Shown piece by piece: positions 37,387-46,699 of a DNA stretch of 64,000 nucleotides. The notes under the pieces were generated by a model that was given only the letters and a program-made list of their open reading frames with translations, made no database searches and had not been told where the DNA came from. Positions within the stretch are counted from its first letter, which is position 1. Each line of letters opens with the position of its first letter. Source of the stretch: Isosphaeraceae bacterium EP7 (lineage in GTDB: Bacteria; Planctomycetota; Planctomycetia; Isosphaerales; Isosphaeraceae); assembly GCA_038400315.1 (NCBI GenBank), contig CP151667.1:5777174-5841173 (forward strand), read 5' to 3'. Both the position numbers and the translations under genes were made by a program.

Positions 37387-39702
37387 TCAAGGATTTGGAG
37401 GAGTCCTGGGCGGGTCGTCGCCCTTGGCGCGATCTTCCCAGACCTTCTGCTTGGCCTTCAGGAGCCGGTCGGTATAGCTTTCGGGTTGCTCGGACTTGGG
37501 GTCGACCCCCATGCCGGACTTTTGCTCGGGCCCTCGGGGCTTCGGCTCAGCCGGGCCTCGTTTCAGGGGCGTCTCGCCCAGCAACGGCTCGCCGGACGGG
37601 GCGGAGGGTTGCGGCTCGAACCGGTTGGTCGATCGGCTTCGCTCGATCTGCTCGCCCACCTCGGCCTTGCGCCCCTTAAGCTTCTCCATGTACTCGGTCG
37701 ACGGCTGCACTTTCTCGCCCCGAATCCTCTGATACTGGTCGCCCGCAAACTTGCGGATCCGGTCGATATCGGGGGCGATCCGACGCACGGCGACATCGGC
37801 CAGGAAGACGATCAGGGACCACCAGAGCAGGGCCGGCCAGAGGTCCTGGAAGGCCCTGGGCATCTCGACCCCATCTCGGCGGAAGGCGTTGGTCCCGCCC
37901 AGCGTCAGGGGGACGTCGACCGATCCGTCCTTGCGAAACTTCCAGGATAGGACCTCTCCGTCGGTCAAGCTGGCGAGGGTCTCCAGGTTAGGGGCGTTGG
38001 ACTTCAGCTCGCGGTACTCATCGGAGTAGGGGACCGAGACGCCCGAGGAGATCACCCCCTGCACGCCGTCGGACCCGCGATAGCCCAGATTCACGAAGTA
38101 GTTCCCGCTCGCGTCCGCCTCCTCGATGGTCGCCTCATAACGACCGGGTGCGGTCTGGGCCAGCTCGACCGTCCCGCGCTTCAGCGATGGGCTGACGATA
38201 TTCCCCTGGAACTGGAGGAAGTTCAGGAACTGGTTTTCCTTGTCCAGCGCGTCGACCACCACCTTGATCCGCCCCTGCTCGCGTCGCACCGAAAGCGTGA
38301 GGTTCCCCCGATCGACGGGCCGCATGCTCCAGCGGATGACCTGCGACCAGAACGCGGCGTAGTTCTCCCAGTCGGGCCATGAGGTGGCCCAGCGGCGGCC
38401 CGCGTCGGAGGTGAAGGCCACCGACCGGCCCAGACCGTAGGTCCAGTGCGCCAGGATTGGGTTCAACTGCCCGCCGGGGAGCGGCGACGTGATCGGGATC
38501 TCGACAAGCTCGCTCTCCTTCGGGCTGGTCAGCACATAACCGCTGATGGGGGGTAGCTGCTGCGGCAGTCCGGTGACGGGCTCGCTGGTGAAGGCGAGCG
38601 TGGGGCGCCAGGGGGGCTTCTGCTCGAAGATCAGCGGGCGCGAGATGATCCGCGCCTCTTTCTGGTAGATGCGCGGCAGGGCCTTGTTGTTCGTGACGTT
38701 GTAGAACCGCCCCTTCGTCTTGGTCGCCAGGTCGCGCATCACGAAGGTTGCGCCCTGGTCATTGCCGTGGGCGGCCGTCAGCACGGCCGTCACGGTCACC
38801 TTGTTGGCCCTCAGCAGGTTGATCGTTTGCGCCGTGGGCGGCGAGGGGTCGCCGTCGCTGATGACGATGATATGCCGGGTCATCGCGTCGGTCAGCTTGC
38901 CCAGCGCCCTGGCCGACATCTGCAGCGAGGGGTCGAAGGCGGGCATGTCGCCGGGGGTCATCCGGTCGATCGCCCGCAGCATCCGGTTCTTGCCGCCGCC
39001 GATAGCCTGCAGGGAGAAGAGCCAGGCTTCGCTCCCCTCCCAGTGCAGCATCCCGGCGTAGTCGTAGCTGGACATCGTCTTGATCGCTTCCTGCGCCACC
39101 ACCTTCTGCCAGTAGTTCCCCTCGGCGATCTCGCTGGCGTGCATGATCAGGACGAGTGCCCCCTTGCCTTGCACCCGCAGGGCCTTGATCTGCATGTCGA
39201 CGGGCAGGGCCTTCTCGACCGGCGTGTTCATCCAGCCGCCGGCGCCGAAGCTGTCGGGGCCGCCCAGCATCACCAGGCCCGCGCCCATATCGTGCACGTT
39301 CGACTCGAGCAGCGTCTGCTGGGCCTCCGTCAGCGCGTCCTTGGACACGTTTCCCAGGATCACCGTGTCATAAGGCTGGAGCTGCGCCAGGTCGACCGGC
39401 AGTGCGTCGCCCCCCTCGTCGCCGCCGCCGCCCACCTTGGGGGCGGCCAGCACGGTGACCTCCATCTTCTTCTCGCGCAGGGCCTTCACCAGCTCGTTGT
39501 GCTCGCCCCGCGTCCCCTCGATCAGGAGGACCTGGGCGGTTCCGCGGGCGTGGGTAAATCCTTCGGCCACGTTGTTGATCGCCCGCCGGTCGCCGCTCCC
39601 CTTGCCCGGGTTGAATTCAGCCGTGAACGTATAGAAATTCGGCTCGGTGATGAGCTGCTTCAGGGTGAACACGTTCACCCCACGTTTCAGCTCGACCGGC
39701 AC
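37387..39702 (-). CDS. VWA / glutamine-amidotransferase-like membrane protein, C-terminal part (frameshifted gene)
   Basis: This frame contains FYTFTAEFNPGKGSGDRRAI, then a class-I amidotransferase-like segment (AQVLLIEGTRGEH, YDTVILGNVSKDALTEAQQ, GGPDSFGAGGW). A second VWA-like domain follows (ALVLIMHASEIAEGN, HIIVISDGDPSPPT) and a TM helix near the end (LWWSLIVFLADVAVRR) before a charged tail. It reads on from the N-terminal part at 39712-40471 after a +1 shift; the joined sequence would be about 1025 residues. It is most likely one gene carrying a single-base indel or sequence error. The proposed domain order matches large BatA/CoxE-operon proteins of planctomycetes. Confidence 0.8.
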   Translation of the reverse strand: MPVELKRGVNVFTLKQLITEPNFYTFTAEFNPGKGSGDRRAINNVAEGFTHARGTAQVLLIEGTRGEHNELVKALREKKMEVTVLAAPKVGGGGDEGGDALPVDLAQLQPYDTVILGNVSKDALTEAQQTLLESNVHDMGAGLVMLGGPDSFGAGGWMNTPVEKALPVDMQIKALRVQGKGALVLIMHASEIAEGNYWQKVVAQEAIKTMSSYDYAGMLHWEGSEAWLFSLQAIGGGKNRMLRAIDRMTPGDMPAFDPSLQMSARALGKLTDAMTRHIIVISDGDPSPPTAQTINLLRANKVTVTAVLTAAHGNDQGATFVMRDLATKTKGRFYNVTNNKALPRIYQKEARIISRPLIFEQKPPWRPTLAFTSEPVTGLPQQLPPISGYVLTSPKESELVEIPITSPLPGGQLNPILAHWTYGLGRSVAFTSDAGRRWATSWPDWENYAAFWSQVIRWSMRPVDRGNLTLSVRREQGRIKVVVDALDKENQFLNFLQFQGNIVSPSLKRGTVELAQTAPGRYEATIEEADASGNYFVNLGYRGSDGVQGVISSGVSVPYSDEYRELKSNAPNLETLASLTDGEVLSWKFRKDGSVDVPLTLGGTNAFRRDGVEMPRAFQDLWPALLWWSLIVFLADVAVRRIAPDIDRIRKFAGDQYQRIRGEKVQPSTEYMEKLKGRKAEVGEQIERSRSTNRFEPQPSAPSGEPLLGETPLKRGPAEPKPRGPEQKSGMGVDPKSEQPESYTDRLLKAKQKVWEDRAKGDDPPRTPPNP

Positions 39703-39711
39703 CGGCTTCTC

Positions 39712-40471
39712 GTTGCCGGGGCGCGGGGGCGCGATAGTTGTCGGCCTTCTGGAAGACTTGCAGCGTCCCGCTCGTGGGGGCGTTGGCCCGCACCACGACG
39801 TTGATGTTGACGGTCTCCCCCTTCTTCACGTCGGGGGGGAGGCTCACCTTCTCGACGAGGACCTCCTCGTCATACGAGTAGTCGATCGGCAGCACGTCGA
39901 TCGGCACGCCCAGGTTCTTGGCCGAGAGCGCCTGCTCGACCGCGTTGCCCCGGTTCTCGTTGCCGTCGGAGAGGACCACGATCCGCCTGGCGGTGTCGCC
40001 CGGGAACGTCGCCAGAGCCAGCTTGATCGCCGCGGCCAGGTCGGAGTATTCGGGGTCGATCGTGCTCTCGATCCCCATCGACAGGTTCGACTCGATGGGC
40101 GCCGGCGGCGACTCGACGCGCGGGGTCTTGCCGAAGACGACCACACCGGAAAGATCGTCCGGCCCGCGCTTCTTCGACTCTTCGGTGACGTACTGCAAGG
40201 CCGGCCCGCGCATCTCGCGCGGGATGCTCTCCGAGGCGTCGACGACGAACAGGGTCGTCAGCCGCTCGCTGCGGCGGACCGCCTGCAACTCGGCCAGGGC
40301 CAGCACGACCAGAGTGACGACCGTCCCCCGCAGCGCGATCGCCAGCAGCCGCCGCACCCGGCCCAGGCCCGACAGCCCTCGGTAGCTGAACAGGATCAGC
40401 GGGGGCAGCACCAGGGGGAGCAGGAGCAGCCAGAGCGGGCGTCCGGCGTTCAGCGACAGGCTGCCGACCAT
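39712..40471 (-). CDS. VWA / glutamine-amidotransferase-like membrane protein, N-terminal part (frameshifted gene)
   Basis: From ATG 40471: MVGSLSLNAGRPLWLLLLPL with two membrane helices and basic loops (LSGLGRVRR), then a VWA domain with MIDAS FVVDASESIP and RRIVVLSDGNENRGNA. At FQKADNYRAPAP the frame breaks; the continuation GNEKPVPVELKRGVN lies one base later. The break is in a GC-only stretch (39712-39735), where indels or base-calling errors are easy. The original frame runs out at 39617. It is the first gene of the MoxR operon, 94 bases after the NHL gene. Confidence 0.8.
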
Positions 40472-40564
40472 CAGGCCACGTCCCCCTTCTGAAAGAAATC
40501 GCCCTCTCCATTGACCACCGAGCATACGCCCGCCGGCCCCGCAAATCATCGCCCCCGGCCCGGC

Positions 40565-41494
40565 TCAGAACCGGAACCGCTGCACGCGATGATTGTTCGT
40601 GTCGATCACCGAAACCGCCCCCTCACCGTCCACCGCCAGAGCCCAGGGGTTGTAGAGCTGACCTGGCCTGCGGCCCGAGGCACCCCAGACGCCGAGCGGC
40701 TCCCCTTCCTTCGAGAACTTCTGCACCCGGTGATTGCCGTATTCGCACACATAGACCGCGTCATCGGGGCCGATCGCCACGTCGTACGGATAGGCCAACT
40801 GCCCGGGACCACTTCCATGCTCTCCCCAATACCGCAGCAGCTTGCCCTGAGTATCGAAGACCTGGATCCGGTGATTTGTGCTGTCGGCCACATAAATTCG
40901 GTCGTCGGCGTCGATCGCTAGCGCACGGGGACGCAGGAATTCGCCCGGTTCGTATCCGTGGCCCCCCCACTGCCGCAGCCATTTCCCGTCGGGAGAGAAG
41001 GCCTGAACGCGGTCGTTCTCGCCATAATCCGCGACGTAGAAATTCCCGAGCCTGTCGATCACCACGTCCGTCGGATACCCGAACCGGCCCGGAGTCGCCG
41101 CCTGCACCCCGTCGCCGATCTGCTGGAGCAGCTTCCCCTCGGGCGAGAAGACGAGCACCCGGTAGAAATGGGTGTCCGCCACCAGCAAACGACCCAGCTG
41201 GTCGACCGTAAGGCCACTCGGCCCGTCGACGTTGAACTCGGGCATCCGCCATCCGCGCAGATAGTTGCCCTCGCGGTCGAAGACCTGGATCCGGTCGGTC
41301 AGGTCGGCGATGTAGAGCTGATCCTTGCCGTCAAACGCGGCCACCCTCGGCTTCTGCAGCCAGCCGTCCTTCGACCCGTGGATCCCCCAGACGAGGTCGG
41401 CCCTCGAATCTGCGGAGCGGTTGCATCCGGCCAGGCAGGCCACCAGGGCCCCGAGCAACAACCCGCCGAACTTGCCGCGCAAATCGGGTATCAT
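40565..41494 (-). CDS. NHL-repeat lipoprotein
   Basis: A 309-residue protein starting MIPDLRGKFGGLLLGALVAC with lipobox LAGC, so it is membrane-anchored outside the cytoplasm. Six NHL beta-propeller blades are visible, each ending in a phrase like LYIADLTDRIQVFDREG, LLVADTHFYRVLVFSPEG, FYVADYGENDRVQAF, IYVADSTNHRIQVFDTQG, VYVCEYGNHRVQKFS and VSVIDTNNHRVQRF. Likely a scaffold or ligand-binding propeller; no catalytic residues can be assigned. It is divergent from the Rieske gene and upstream of the MoxR operon. Confidence 0.88.
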   Translation of the reverse strand: MIPDLRGKFGGLLLGALVACLAGCNRSADSRADLVWGIHGSKDGWLQKPRVAAFDGKDQLYIADLTDRIQVFDREGNYLRGWRMPEFNVDGPSGLTVDQLGRLLVADTHFYRVLVFSPEGKLLQQIGDGVQAATPGRFGYPTDVVIDRLGNFYVADYGENDRVQAFSPDGKWLRQWGGHGYEPGEFLRPRALAIDADDRIYVADSTNHRIQVFDTQGKLLRYWGEHGSGPGQLAYPYDVAIGPDDAVYVCEYGNHRVQKFSKEGEPLGVWGASGRRPGQLYNPWALAVDGEGAVSVIDTNNHRVQRFRF

Positions 41495-41647
41495 GGGTCG
41501 CCGCGCGGAGCCGGGGTCTCCCTCGCCGGGCGGATGTCGCACGGCCGGGCCTGCCCGGACTGTGTGCTACTTTACAAAAGTCAAAGGTCGTCCCGCAAGC
41601 CGACGCCCGCCCCGTTCCCTCAAGACAATCCGCAGGAGGATTCTCGA

Positions 41648-41959
41648 GTGGCCGAGTTCGTCAAGGTCTGCTCCGTCGGCGATGTCGAGGAGGGCGGATC
41701 CATCACCGTCGAGGTTGGGGATCTGAAGATCGCCATCTTTTTGAAGGGAGAGACCTTCTACGCCATTGCCGACCGCTGCCCTCACGCGGGCGGCTCGATG
41801 GGCCTGGGCTGGATCGACGAGGGAGAGGCCGTCTGCCCGCTTCATCGCTGGCAGTTCAATCTGGACACCGGCCGCTGCTCGACCATCCGCGGTCAGCGGA
41901 TCCGCAAATACGACTGCGAGGCCCGCGAAGGCTCCGTCTGGGTCAGTGTCCCCAGCTGA
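41648..41959 (+). CDS. Rieske [2Fe-2S] protein (ferredoxin subunit type)
   Basis: A 103-residue protein with GTG start preceded by AGGAGG at good spacing. The cluster ligands are CPHAGGSMGLGW (Cys-x-His) and CPLHRWQFNLDTG (Cys-x2-His), characteristic of small soluble Rieske ferredoxins such as those of dioxygenases or nitrite-reductase small subunits. No signal peptide. Partner oxidoreductase is not adjacent. Its last codons are included in the first copy of a tandem 70-bp repeat. Confidence 0.9.
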   Translation: MAEFVKVCSVGDVEEGGSITVEVGDLKIAIFLKGETFYAIADRCPHAGGSMGLGWIDEGEAVCPLHRWQFNLDTGRCSTIRGQRIRKYDCEAREGSVWVSVPS

Positions 41960-42092
41960 TCGGATCGGCCCGCCGAAGGGGACCAGGGCATGAAGTCCCT
42001 CGCCCAGTCGGCGGGCCCGTCACAGCTGATCGGATCGGCCCGCCGAAGGGGACCAGGGCATGAAGTCCCTCGCCCAGTCGGCGGGCCCGTCA
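41953..42092. repeat. tandem 70-bp direct repeat, each unit a long hairpin (duplicated terminator)
   Basis: Two identical units lie head to tail at 41953-42022 and 42023-42092. Each holds a perfect 10-bp inverted repeat GGCCCGCCGA / TCGGCGGGCC (41967-42017 and 42037-42087) with an inner AGGGGAC / GTCCCT pair. It sits between the convergent Rieske and YciE genes, so it probably ends transcription from both sides. Confidence 0.88.
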
Positions 42093-42094
42093 CG

Positions 42095-42583
42095 TCAGAC
42101 GGCTTCGAGATTGATCGTGCTGACGGCCAGGTCGGTCAGCGCTTCGTCTGTCGCCTTCTCCTCCGAGAGCGTCGCGTCGACGAGCTTAACCACCGCGTTC
42201 AGCTTCAGGAGCTTGGCGAACGCCTTGATCGTGCCGTAGCCGGCCATCTCGTAATGCTCGACCCGCTGGGCCGCAGCGATCAAGCCCGCGTCCCGGACCT
42301 CGGGCTCAGCGTCCTCCTTGATCATCTCGTCCCCCTCGGCGATCAAGCCCTTGATCGCCTTGCAGGTCTTGCGCTCGGCCTTCTCATCCAGCGCCTCGAA
42401 CGCCTTGTCCAGTCGGCCGATCTGCCCTTCCGTTTCCTTCAGGTGCTTGCGGAACGCCGCCTTCAGCAAGGTTGAATGCGCCGCCTTCTCCATCTTGGGA
42501 AGGGCCTCGGTGATCCGATGCTCGGCGTCGTAAAGGTCCTGCATCTGTTCGACCAGAAGGTCGCGCAAAGTTTCGAGTTTCAT
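42095..42583 (-). CDS. YciE/YciF ferroxidase-like protein (DUF892)
   Basis: A 162-residue four-helix protein starting MKLETLRDLLVEQMQDLYDA. The DUF892 signature residues are EHRITEALPKMEKAA, HLKETEGQIGRLDKAFEALD, GLIAEGDEMIK and AAQRVEHYEMAGYGTIKAFA; the Glu/His set (E..H, E..H) fits a ferritin-like di-iron centre. Members are stress-linked, possibly ferroxidases. A start 24 bases earlier is possible, but family proteins begin at MKL. Convergent with the Rieske gene. Confidence 0.88.
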   Translation of the reverse strand: MKLETLRDLLVEQMQDLYDAEHRITEALPKMEKAAHSTLLKAAFRKHLKETEGQIGRLDKAFEALDEKAERKTCKAIKGLIAEGDEMIKEDAEPEVRDAGLIAAAQRVEHYEMAGYGTIKAFAKLLKLNAVVKLVDATLSEEKATDEALTDLAVSTINLEAV

Positions 42584-42987
42584 CGTTGCGATCCTGGCAT
42601 CAGCCATTGATTTGGAATCGGGAGCGAAGCCTTCAACACCCGGCAACCAACGCAAACCCCATTCCAAGATCGGTTCGAACTAGCACCCGGGCAGGCGCCA
42701 GGATCACACACCTGTTGAAGTCGCTCTGGGGAACGATTCCGCAGCCGATCCCGCACGTTGGCGAGAGCTTTGCTCCCCGTCAAGCGGAATGGCTGCGCGC
42801 CCTCCGGGGCGACCGTAGCGGGACGCACCTGGCGAATGATGGCCGCGGCCCTCGATAAGCTCGAATTTATCCTCGACTCAGATAGGGCTTAGGATTCGCT
42901 GATAGTCTGCAAGGGCTTGAACAGAGAGTGACGAGGGCACGGGGGGCGACGCCCGGCCTACGATTGGTTGCGAGAGAGGAGCCGACC
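42584..42987. other. intergenic region before the DUF1559 gene
   Basis: About 400 bases without a convincing gene. It must contain the divergent promoters of the YciE and DUF1559 genes. A short AT-richer segment near 42850-42900 is the only visible candidate. The frame of the DUF1559 protein extends to a GTG at 42928, but that part lacks conserved character. Confidence 0.35.
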
Positions 42988-44001
42988 TTGGGACGATTCA
43001 ATCGGTGCCAGAGACGCCTGGTGCGGGGGTTTACCCTGATCGAGCTTCTGGTGGTGATCTCGATCATCGCCGTGCTGATCGGCCTGCTGCTGCCGGCGGT
43101 GCAGAGTGCCCGTGAGGCCGCCAGGCGAGCGCAGTGCGTGAACAACCTGAAGCAGATCGGGCTTTCGCTGCACAACTACCTGTCGGTACACAACACATTC
43201 GCCCCGTTCTCGGTGCTCCCGCGAACCAGGACGGCGCAACCCTGGTCGGCCCTGGCTCGGATCCTTCCGTTCATGGAGCAGACCAACCTGGCCAATCTCA
43301 TCAACTGGGATAGCGACTACGAGTTCCCTTCGAAACCGACCGTCGCGGCCATCCGTGTCGCGGCGTTCATGTGCCCGAGCGAGATCAATGACCGCCCCAG
43401 GCCCACGGCGACCCTGACGTACTATCCGTCGAATTACGCCTTCAACTCGGGGACCTGGTTCTTCTACGACCCAGCCAGCGACCGCGAGGGGGATGGAGCC
43501 TTCGCCCCCAACCGAGCGTTTGCCCCTGCGGCGATCTCCGACGGACTGAGCAACACACTGGGTGCGGCCGAGACCAAGGCTTACCAGCCCAACCTCTGGG
43601 ACACCAAGGTCCCGGCGACCACGGGCACGGCGGCTCCGACCACCCCCGCAACCCTGAACACCTATCTCAGCGGCGGGACGTTCGATAGCAACGGCCACAC
43701 CGAGTGGATCGAAGGAGACATCCACGAGACCGGTTTCACCACCACGTTCACGCCCAACACCAAGGTCCCGTATACCTCCGGCGGCCTGGTCTATGACGTC
43801 GACTTCACGTCGATGCGCGACGGCGAGTCGATCAACCTGCCGACCTACGGGGCCATCACGTCAAGGAGCTTCCACCCGGGCGGCCTGAACGGGATGATGA
43901 TGGACGGCTCAGTCCGGTTCTTCAAGTCGACGATCAACCAGGCGGTCTGGCGTGGGCTGGGCACCCGGGCCGGCGGCGAGGTTATCTCGGCCGATGATTG
44001 A
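42988..44001 (+). CDS. DUF1559 protein with prepilin-type N-terminus
   Basis: A 337-residue protein typical of planctomycetes. The type IV pilin-like leader is [20 protein letters not shown], cleaved after the Gly by prepilin peptidase. [20 protein letters not shown] and [20 protein letters not shown] follow, the invariant DUF1559 opening. The terminal [20 protein letters not shown] is the H-X9-DG motif of the family. Likely a secreted or surface pseudopilin; exact role unknown. A TTG start at 42988 fits because AGAGGAG lies 7 bases before it; a GTG at 42928 is the alternative. Confidence 0.88.
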   Translation: MGRFNRCQRRLVRGFTLIELLVVISIIAVLIGLLLPAVQSAREAARRAQCVNNLKQIGLSLHNYLSVHNTFAPFSVLPRTRTAQPWSALARILPFMEQTNLANLINWDSDYEFPSKPTVAAIRVAAFMCPSEINDRPRPTATLTYYPSNYAFNSGTWFFYDPASDREGDGAFAPNRAFAPAAISDGLSNTLGAAETKAYQPNLWDTKVPATTGTAAPTTPATLNTYLSGGTFDSNGHTEWIEGDIHETGFTTTFTPNTKVPYTSGGLVYDVDFTSMRDGESINLPTYGAITSRSFHPGGLNGMMMDGSVRFFKSTINQAVWRGLGTRAGGEVISADD

Positions 44002-44018
44002 CCCACGGGGCCCGATTT

Positions 44019-44438
44019 ATGTTTGACCGAGACCGCCGATGCACAGCCGCCTGGAAGGCCCTGGTGCTCCCGTTGATCCTGATCACCCTGGCGTCGGCCT
44101 GCTCGGCGCCAGGAGACTCGGCCTCCGACCTCGATTCGTCGAGGGCCGCGGCCGACGCATTCCTGGCGGAGATCCGGACCGGGAAGGTCGACGCCGCCTG
44201 GACGTCGACGACCGCCGAATTCAAATCGATGCTCGGCCAGGAAGGGCTGCGTCAGTTCGTCAGGAGCAACCCCGCCCTGCGCGAACCGGCCACCTTCGTG
44301 TCGGTCGTCCCCGTCACGAAGAACACGCTCGCCATGACCGAGTGCACCTATAAGCCCGCCAAGCGCACGGTCTCGGTCAAGGTGCTGCTCGCCCCCGAGA
44401 CGTCCAGCTGGAAGGTCGAGCGGCTGATCGTCGAATGA
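44019..44438 (+). CDS. small lipoprotein
   Basis: A 139-residue protein with an N-terminal helix and lipobox LASAC (Cys near residue 29), then GDSASDLDSSRAAADAFLAE. The remainder (AAWTSTTAEFKSMLGQEGLR, SSWKVERLIVE) resembles DUF4864/NTF2-like folds that often occur after DUF1559 genes, but I cannot assign it firmly. It begins 17 bases after the DUF1559 stop, so the two are probably co-transcribed. Confidence 0.75.
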   Translation: MFDRDRRCTAAWKALVLPLILITLASACSAPGDSASDLDSSRAAADAFLAEIRTGKVDAAWTSTTAEFKSMLGQEGLRQFVRSNPALREPATFVSVVPVTKNTLAMTECTYKPAKRTVSVKVLLAPETSSWKVERLIVE

Positions 44439-44474
44439 GCTGCCCAGGCTCGCACGGGAAGGTGGTCTGAACGC

Positions 44475-45164
44475 ATGAGCTTCCGTATCCTGGTGGTCGA
44501 GGACGAGTTCCAGCTCGCCGACTTCCTCGTCCGAGGCCTGCGCGAGGAAGGGTTCGTCGTTGAGCACGCCGCGGACGGCGAGTCGGCCCTCGATGCCCTG
44601 AAAGCGGAGACCTGGGACCTGGTCCTGCTCGACTGGTGGCTGCCGGGCCTGGAAGGCCTCGCCGTCCTGCGCCAGTATCGGGCAAGGGGCGGGACGGCGC
44701 CGGTCCTGTTCCTGACGGCCAAGGACTCGGTCGACGACCGGGTCCGAGGCCTGGACGGGGGAGCCGATGATTACCTCTGCAAGCCGTTCGCCTTCGAGGA
44801 GCTGCTCGCGAGGTCACGCGCCCTCCTGCGCAGGCTCGACCGGAGCCCGGCCCTCCAGTTAACTCACGGCGACCTGAGCGTGGACCTGGCCACCCACCAG
44901 GCGAAGCGGGGCCCGAACACGCTGGAATTGACCGCGAAGGAATTCGCCCTCCTGACGTTCCTGCTACGCCATCCCGGCCAGGTCCTCTCCCGCACCAGGA
45001 TCTATGACCACGTCTGGGACGAGCATTTCGACCCCATGTCCAATACGCTGGAAGTGCACGTGATGGAACTGCGGCGCAAGCTGGAGGCCCATGGCCCTCG
45101 CCAGATCCAGACCTTGCGGGGCCGGGGGTATCGGCTCGATGCCTCCCCCGAGGAGGTCCGCTGA
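44475..45164 (+). CDS. OmpR-family response regulator
   Basis: A 229-residue regulator. REC domain: ILVVEDEFQLADFL, phospho-Asp in LVLLDWWLPGLEG, VLFLTAKDSVDDRV and DDYLCKPFAFEELL. A winged-helix Trans_reg_C domain follows with ELTAKEFALLTFLLRHPGQV, SNTLEVHVMELRRKLE and TLRGRGYRLD. It overlaps the histidine-kinase gene by one base (TGATG), so the two form a two-component pair. The signal is unknown; the arrangement resembles CusRS/QseBC-type systems. Confidence 0.93.
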   Translation: MSFRILVVEDEFQLADFLVRGLREEGFVVEHAADGESALDALKAETWDLVLLDWWLPGLEGLAVLRQYRARGGTAPVLFLTAKDSVDDRVRGLDGGADDYLCKPFAFEELLARSRALLRRLDRSPALQLTHGDLSVDLATHQAKRGPNTLELTAKEFALLTFLLRHPGQVLSRTRIYDHVWDEHFDPMSNTLEVHVMELRRKLEAHGPRQIQTLRGRGYRLDASPEEVR

Positions 45165-46675
45165 TGAGCCTGACAGGCCGATTCTCGGCCCTGGTGCTGG
45201 CGGCCATCGGCGTGGTGCTCGTCGGCTTCTCGACGGCCCTGTTCCTGGCCGCGCGCGTCTACCTCGATCATCAGATGGGCGACCGCCTCGCCTCCGCTCT
45301 CGACATCCTCGTCGCGGCCGCCGAGGTCCACCCCAACGGGGTCGAGTGGGAGCCCCACGAGCGGGTCCTCCCCCTGGGCCAGATGACCGGCGAGGGAGAG
45401 ATCTGCTGGGTGATTTACGATGACCGGGGCCATCGCGTCGACCGCTCGCGGAATTTCCCCGAGGCCGACCTGACGGACGTTCGCACCATAAATCGGCGGC
45501 AGACCGGCCTTCCCGCCCAGCAGGTCGACCGCCTGGGCCATGTCTGGCGGATGGATCGCCGCACCATCGTCCCGGGCGCGAAGAATTCGGGATCGCAGGC
45601 AGCCGCCGATCGGACCCTTCCCGTCGAGGTCGACCCGCCCGAAGCCTTCTATCCTTCCCTGACGCTGATCGCTTACGCGCCGATGGCTCCGACCCGCGAG
45701 CTTCTCGCCAGCCTGGCCTGGGGTCTCGTCGTCCTGGGGATGACGACCTGGGGCGTCTCCGCCCTGCTCTGCCGCCGTCTGTCGCGCACGGCGCTCCAGC
45801 CACTGAGCAGGCTGGCCGAGTCAGCCCGAGGGCTCGACACCGCCGGCCCCGGCTGGGTGCTCGAGCGGTCGGGCACGGGTGACGAGCTGGACGACCTGGG
45901 GCAGGCATTCAACGAGTTGCTCTCCAGGATCCACGTCGCCTACGAACGTCAGCGCCGGTTCGGCTCCGACGCCTCGCACCAGTTGCGCACTCCCCTGACG
46001 ATCCTGATTGGCCAGATCGAGGTCGCCCTTCGCCACGAGCGTACCCCCGAGGAATATCGGCGGACTCTGACGTCGGCCCTGGGGGGTGCCGCCCAGCTTG
46101 CCCGGGTCGTCGAGGCCCTGCTCTTCCTCGCGAGGGCCGAATCGGACGCGGCGATGCCCGAGAGCGTGCTGCTGAATCTGGGCTCATGGGCCAGGGCCCA
46201 CGTCGAAGCCATCGCGCCTTCGTCGATGCTTCTCGAATTCTGCGAGGCCGAAGGCGGGCCGATCTGGGTCCGCGCGAACCCGCCGCTACTCGGTCAGTTG
46301 CTGGACAATCTGCTCGACAACGCCCGAAAGTACAGCCCGCCGGGCTCGCCCATCACGGTGGGTCTTGGCTCGGATCGCGACTCGGTCCGCCTGTGCGTCG
46401 AGGACCAAGGGCCGGGCATCCCGACCGAGGAGGCAGACCGAATCTTCGAACCCTTCTTCCGATCGAGGCAGGCCCGTCGCCTGCCGATCTCGGGGGCGGG
46501 CCTCGGACTCTCGATCGCGCAACGGGTCGCCCAGGCGATGGGCGGACTCATCACCTATCGGCCAAGGCCCGAAGGAGGCAGCAACTTCGAACTGCGAATC
46601 CCGCGGGCCGCATCGCCACCGGCCGTCGTCTCAAGGGCAGAGACCGCCTCGCTCAAGGATCTGGTCGCCTCTTGA
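45164..46675 (+). CDS. membrane sensor histidine kinase
   Basis: A 503-residue kinase with membrane helices at about 7-32 and 180-205 bracketing an extracytosolic domain of about 145 residues (GEICWVIYDDRGHRVDRSRN). It then has HAMP (about 205-260), a HisKA domain with H-box FGSDASHQLRTPLTILIGQI, N-box LLDNLLDNARKYSPPG and G-boxes VEDQGPGIPTEEADRIFEPF and GAGLGLSIAQRVAQAMGG. Partner of the regulator encoded just upstream. Confidence 0.93.
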   Translation: MSLTGRFSALVLAAIGVVLVGFSTALFLAARVYLDHQMGDRLASALDILVAAAEVHPNGVEWEPHERVLPLGQMTGEGEICWVIYDDRGHRVDRSRNFPEADLTDVRTINRRQTGLPAQQVDRLGHVWRMDRRTIVPGAKNSGSQAAADRTLPVEVDPPEAFYPSLTLIAYAPMAPTRELLASLAWGLVVLGMTTWGVSALLCRRLSRTALQPLSRLAESARGLDTAGPGWVLERSGTGDELDDLGQAFNELLSRIHVAYERQRRFGSDASHQLRTPLTILIGQIEVALRHERTPEEYRRTLTSALGGAAQLARVVEALLFLARAESDAAMPESVLLNLGSWARAHVEAIAPSSMLLEFCEAEGGPIWVRANPPLLGQLLDNLLDNARKYSPPGSPITVGLGSDRDSVRLCVEDQGPGIPTEEADRIFEPFFRSRQARRLPISGAGLGLSIAQRVAQAMGGLITYRPRPEGGSNFELRIPRAASPPAVVSRAETASLKDLVAS

Positions 46676-46699
46676 ACGAAAGCTGGGGCATACACTCGC

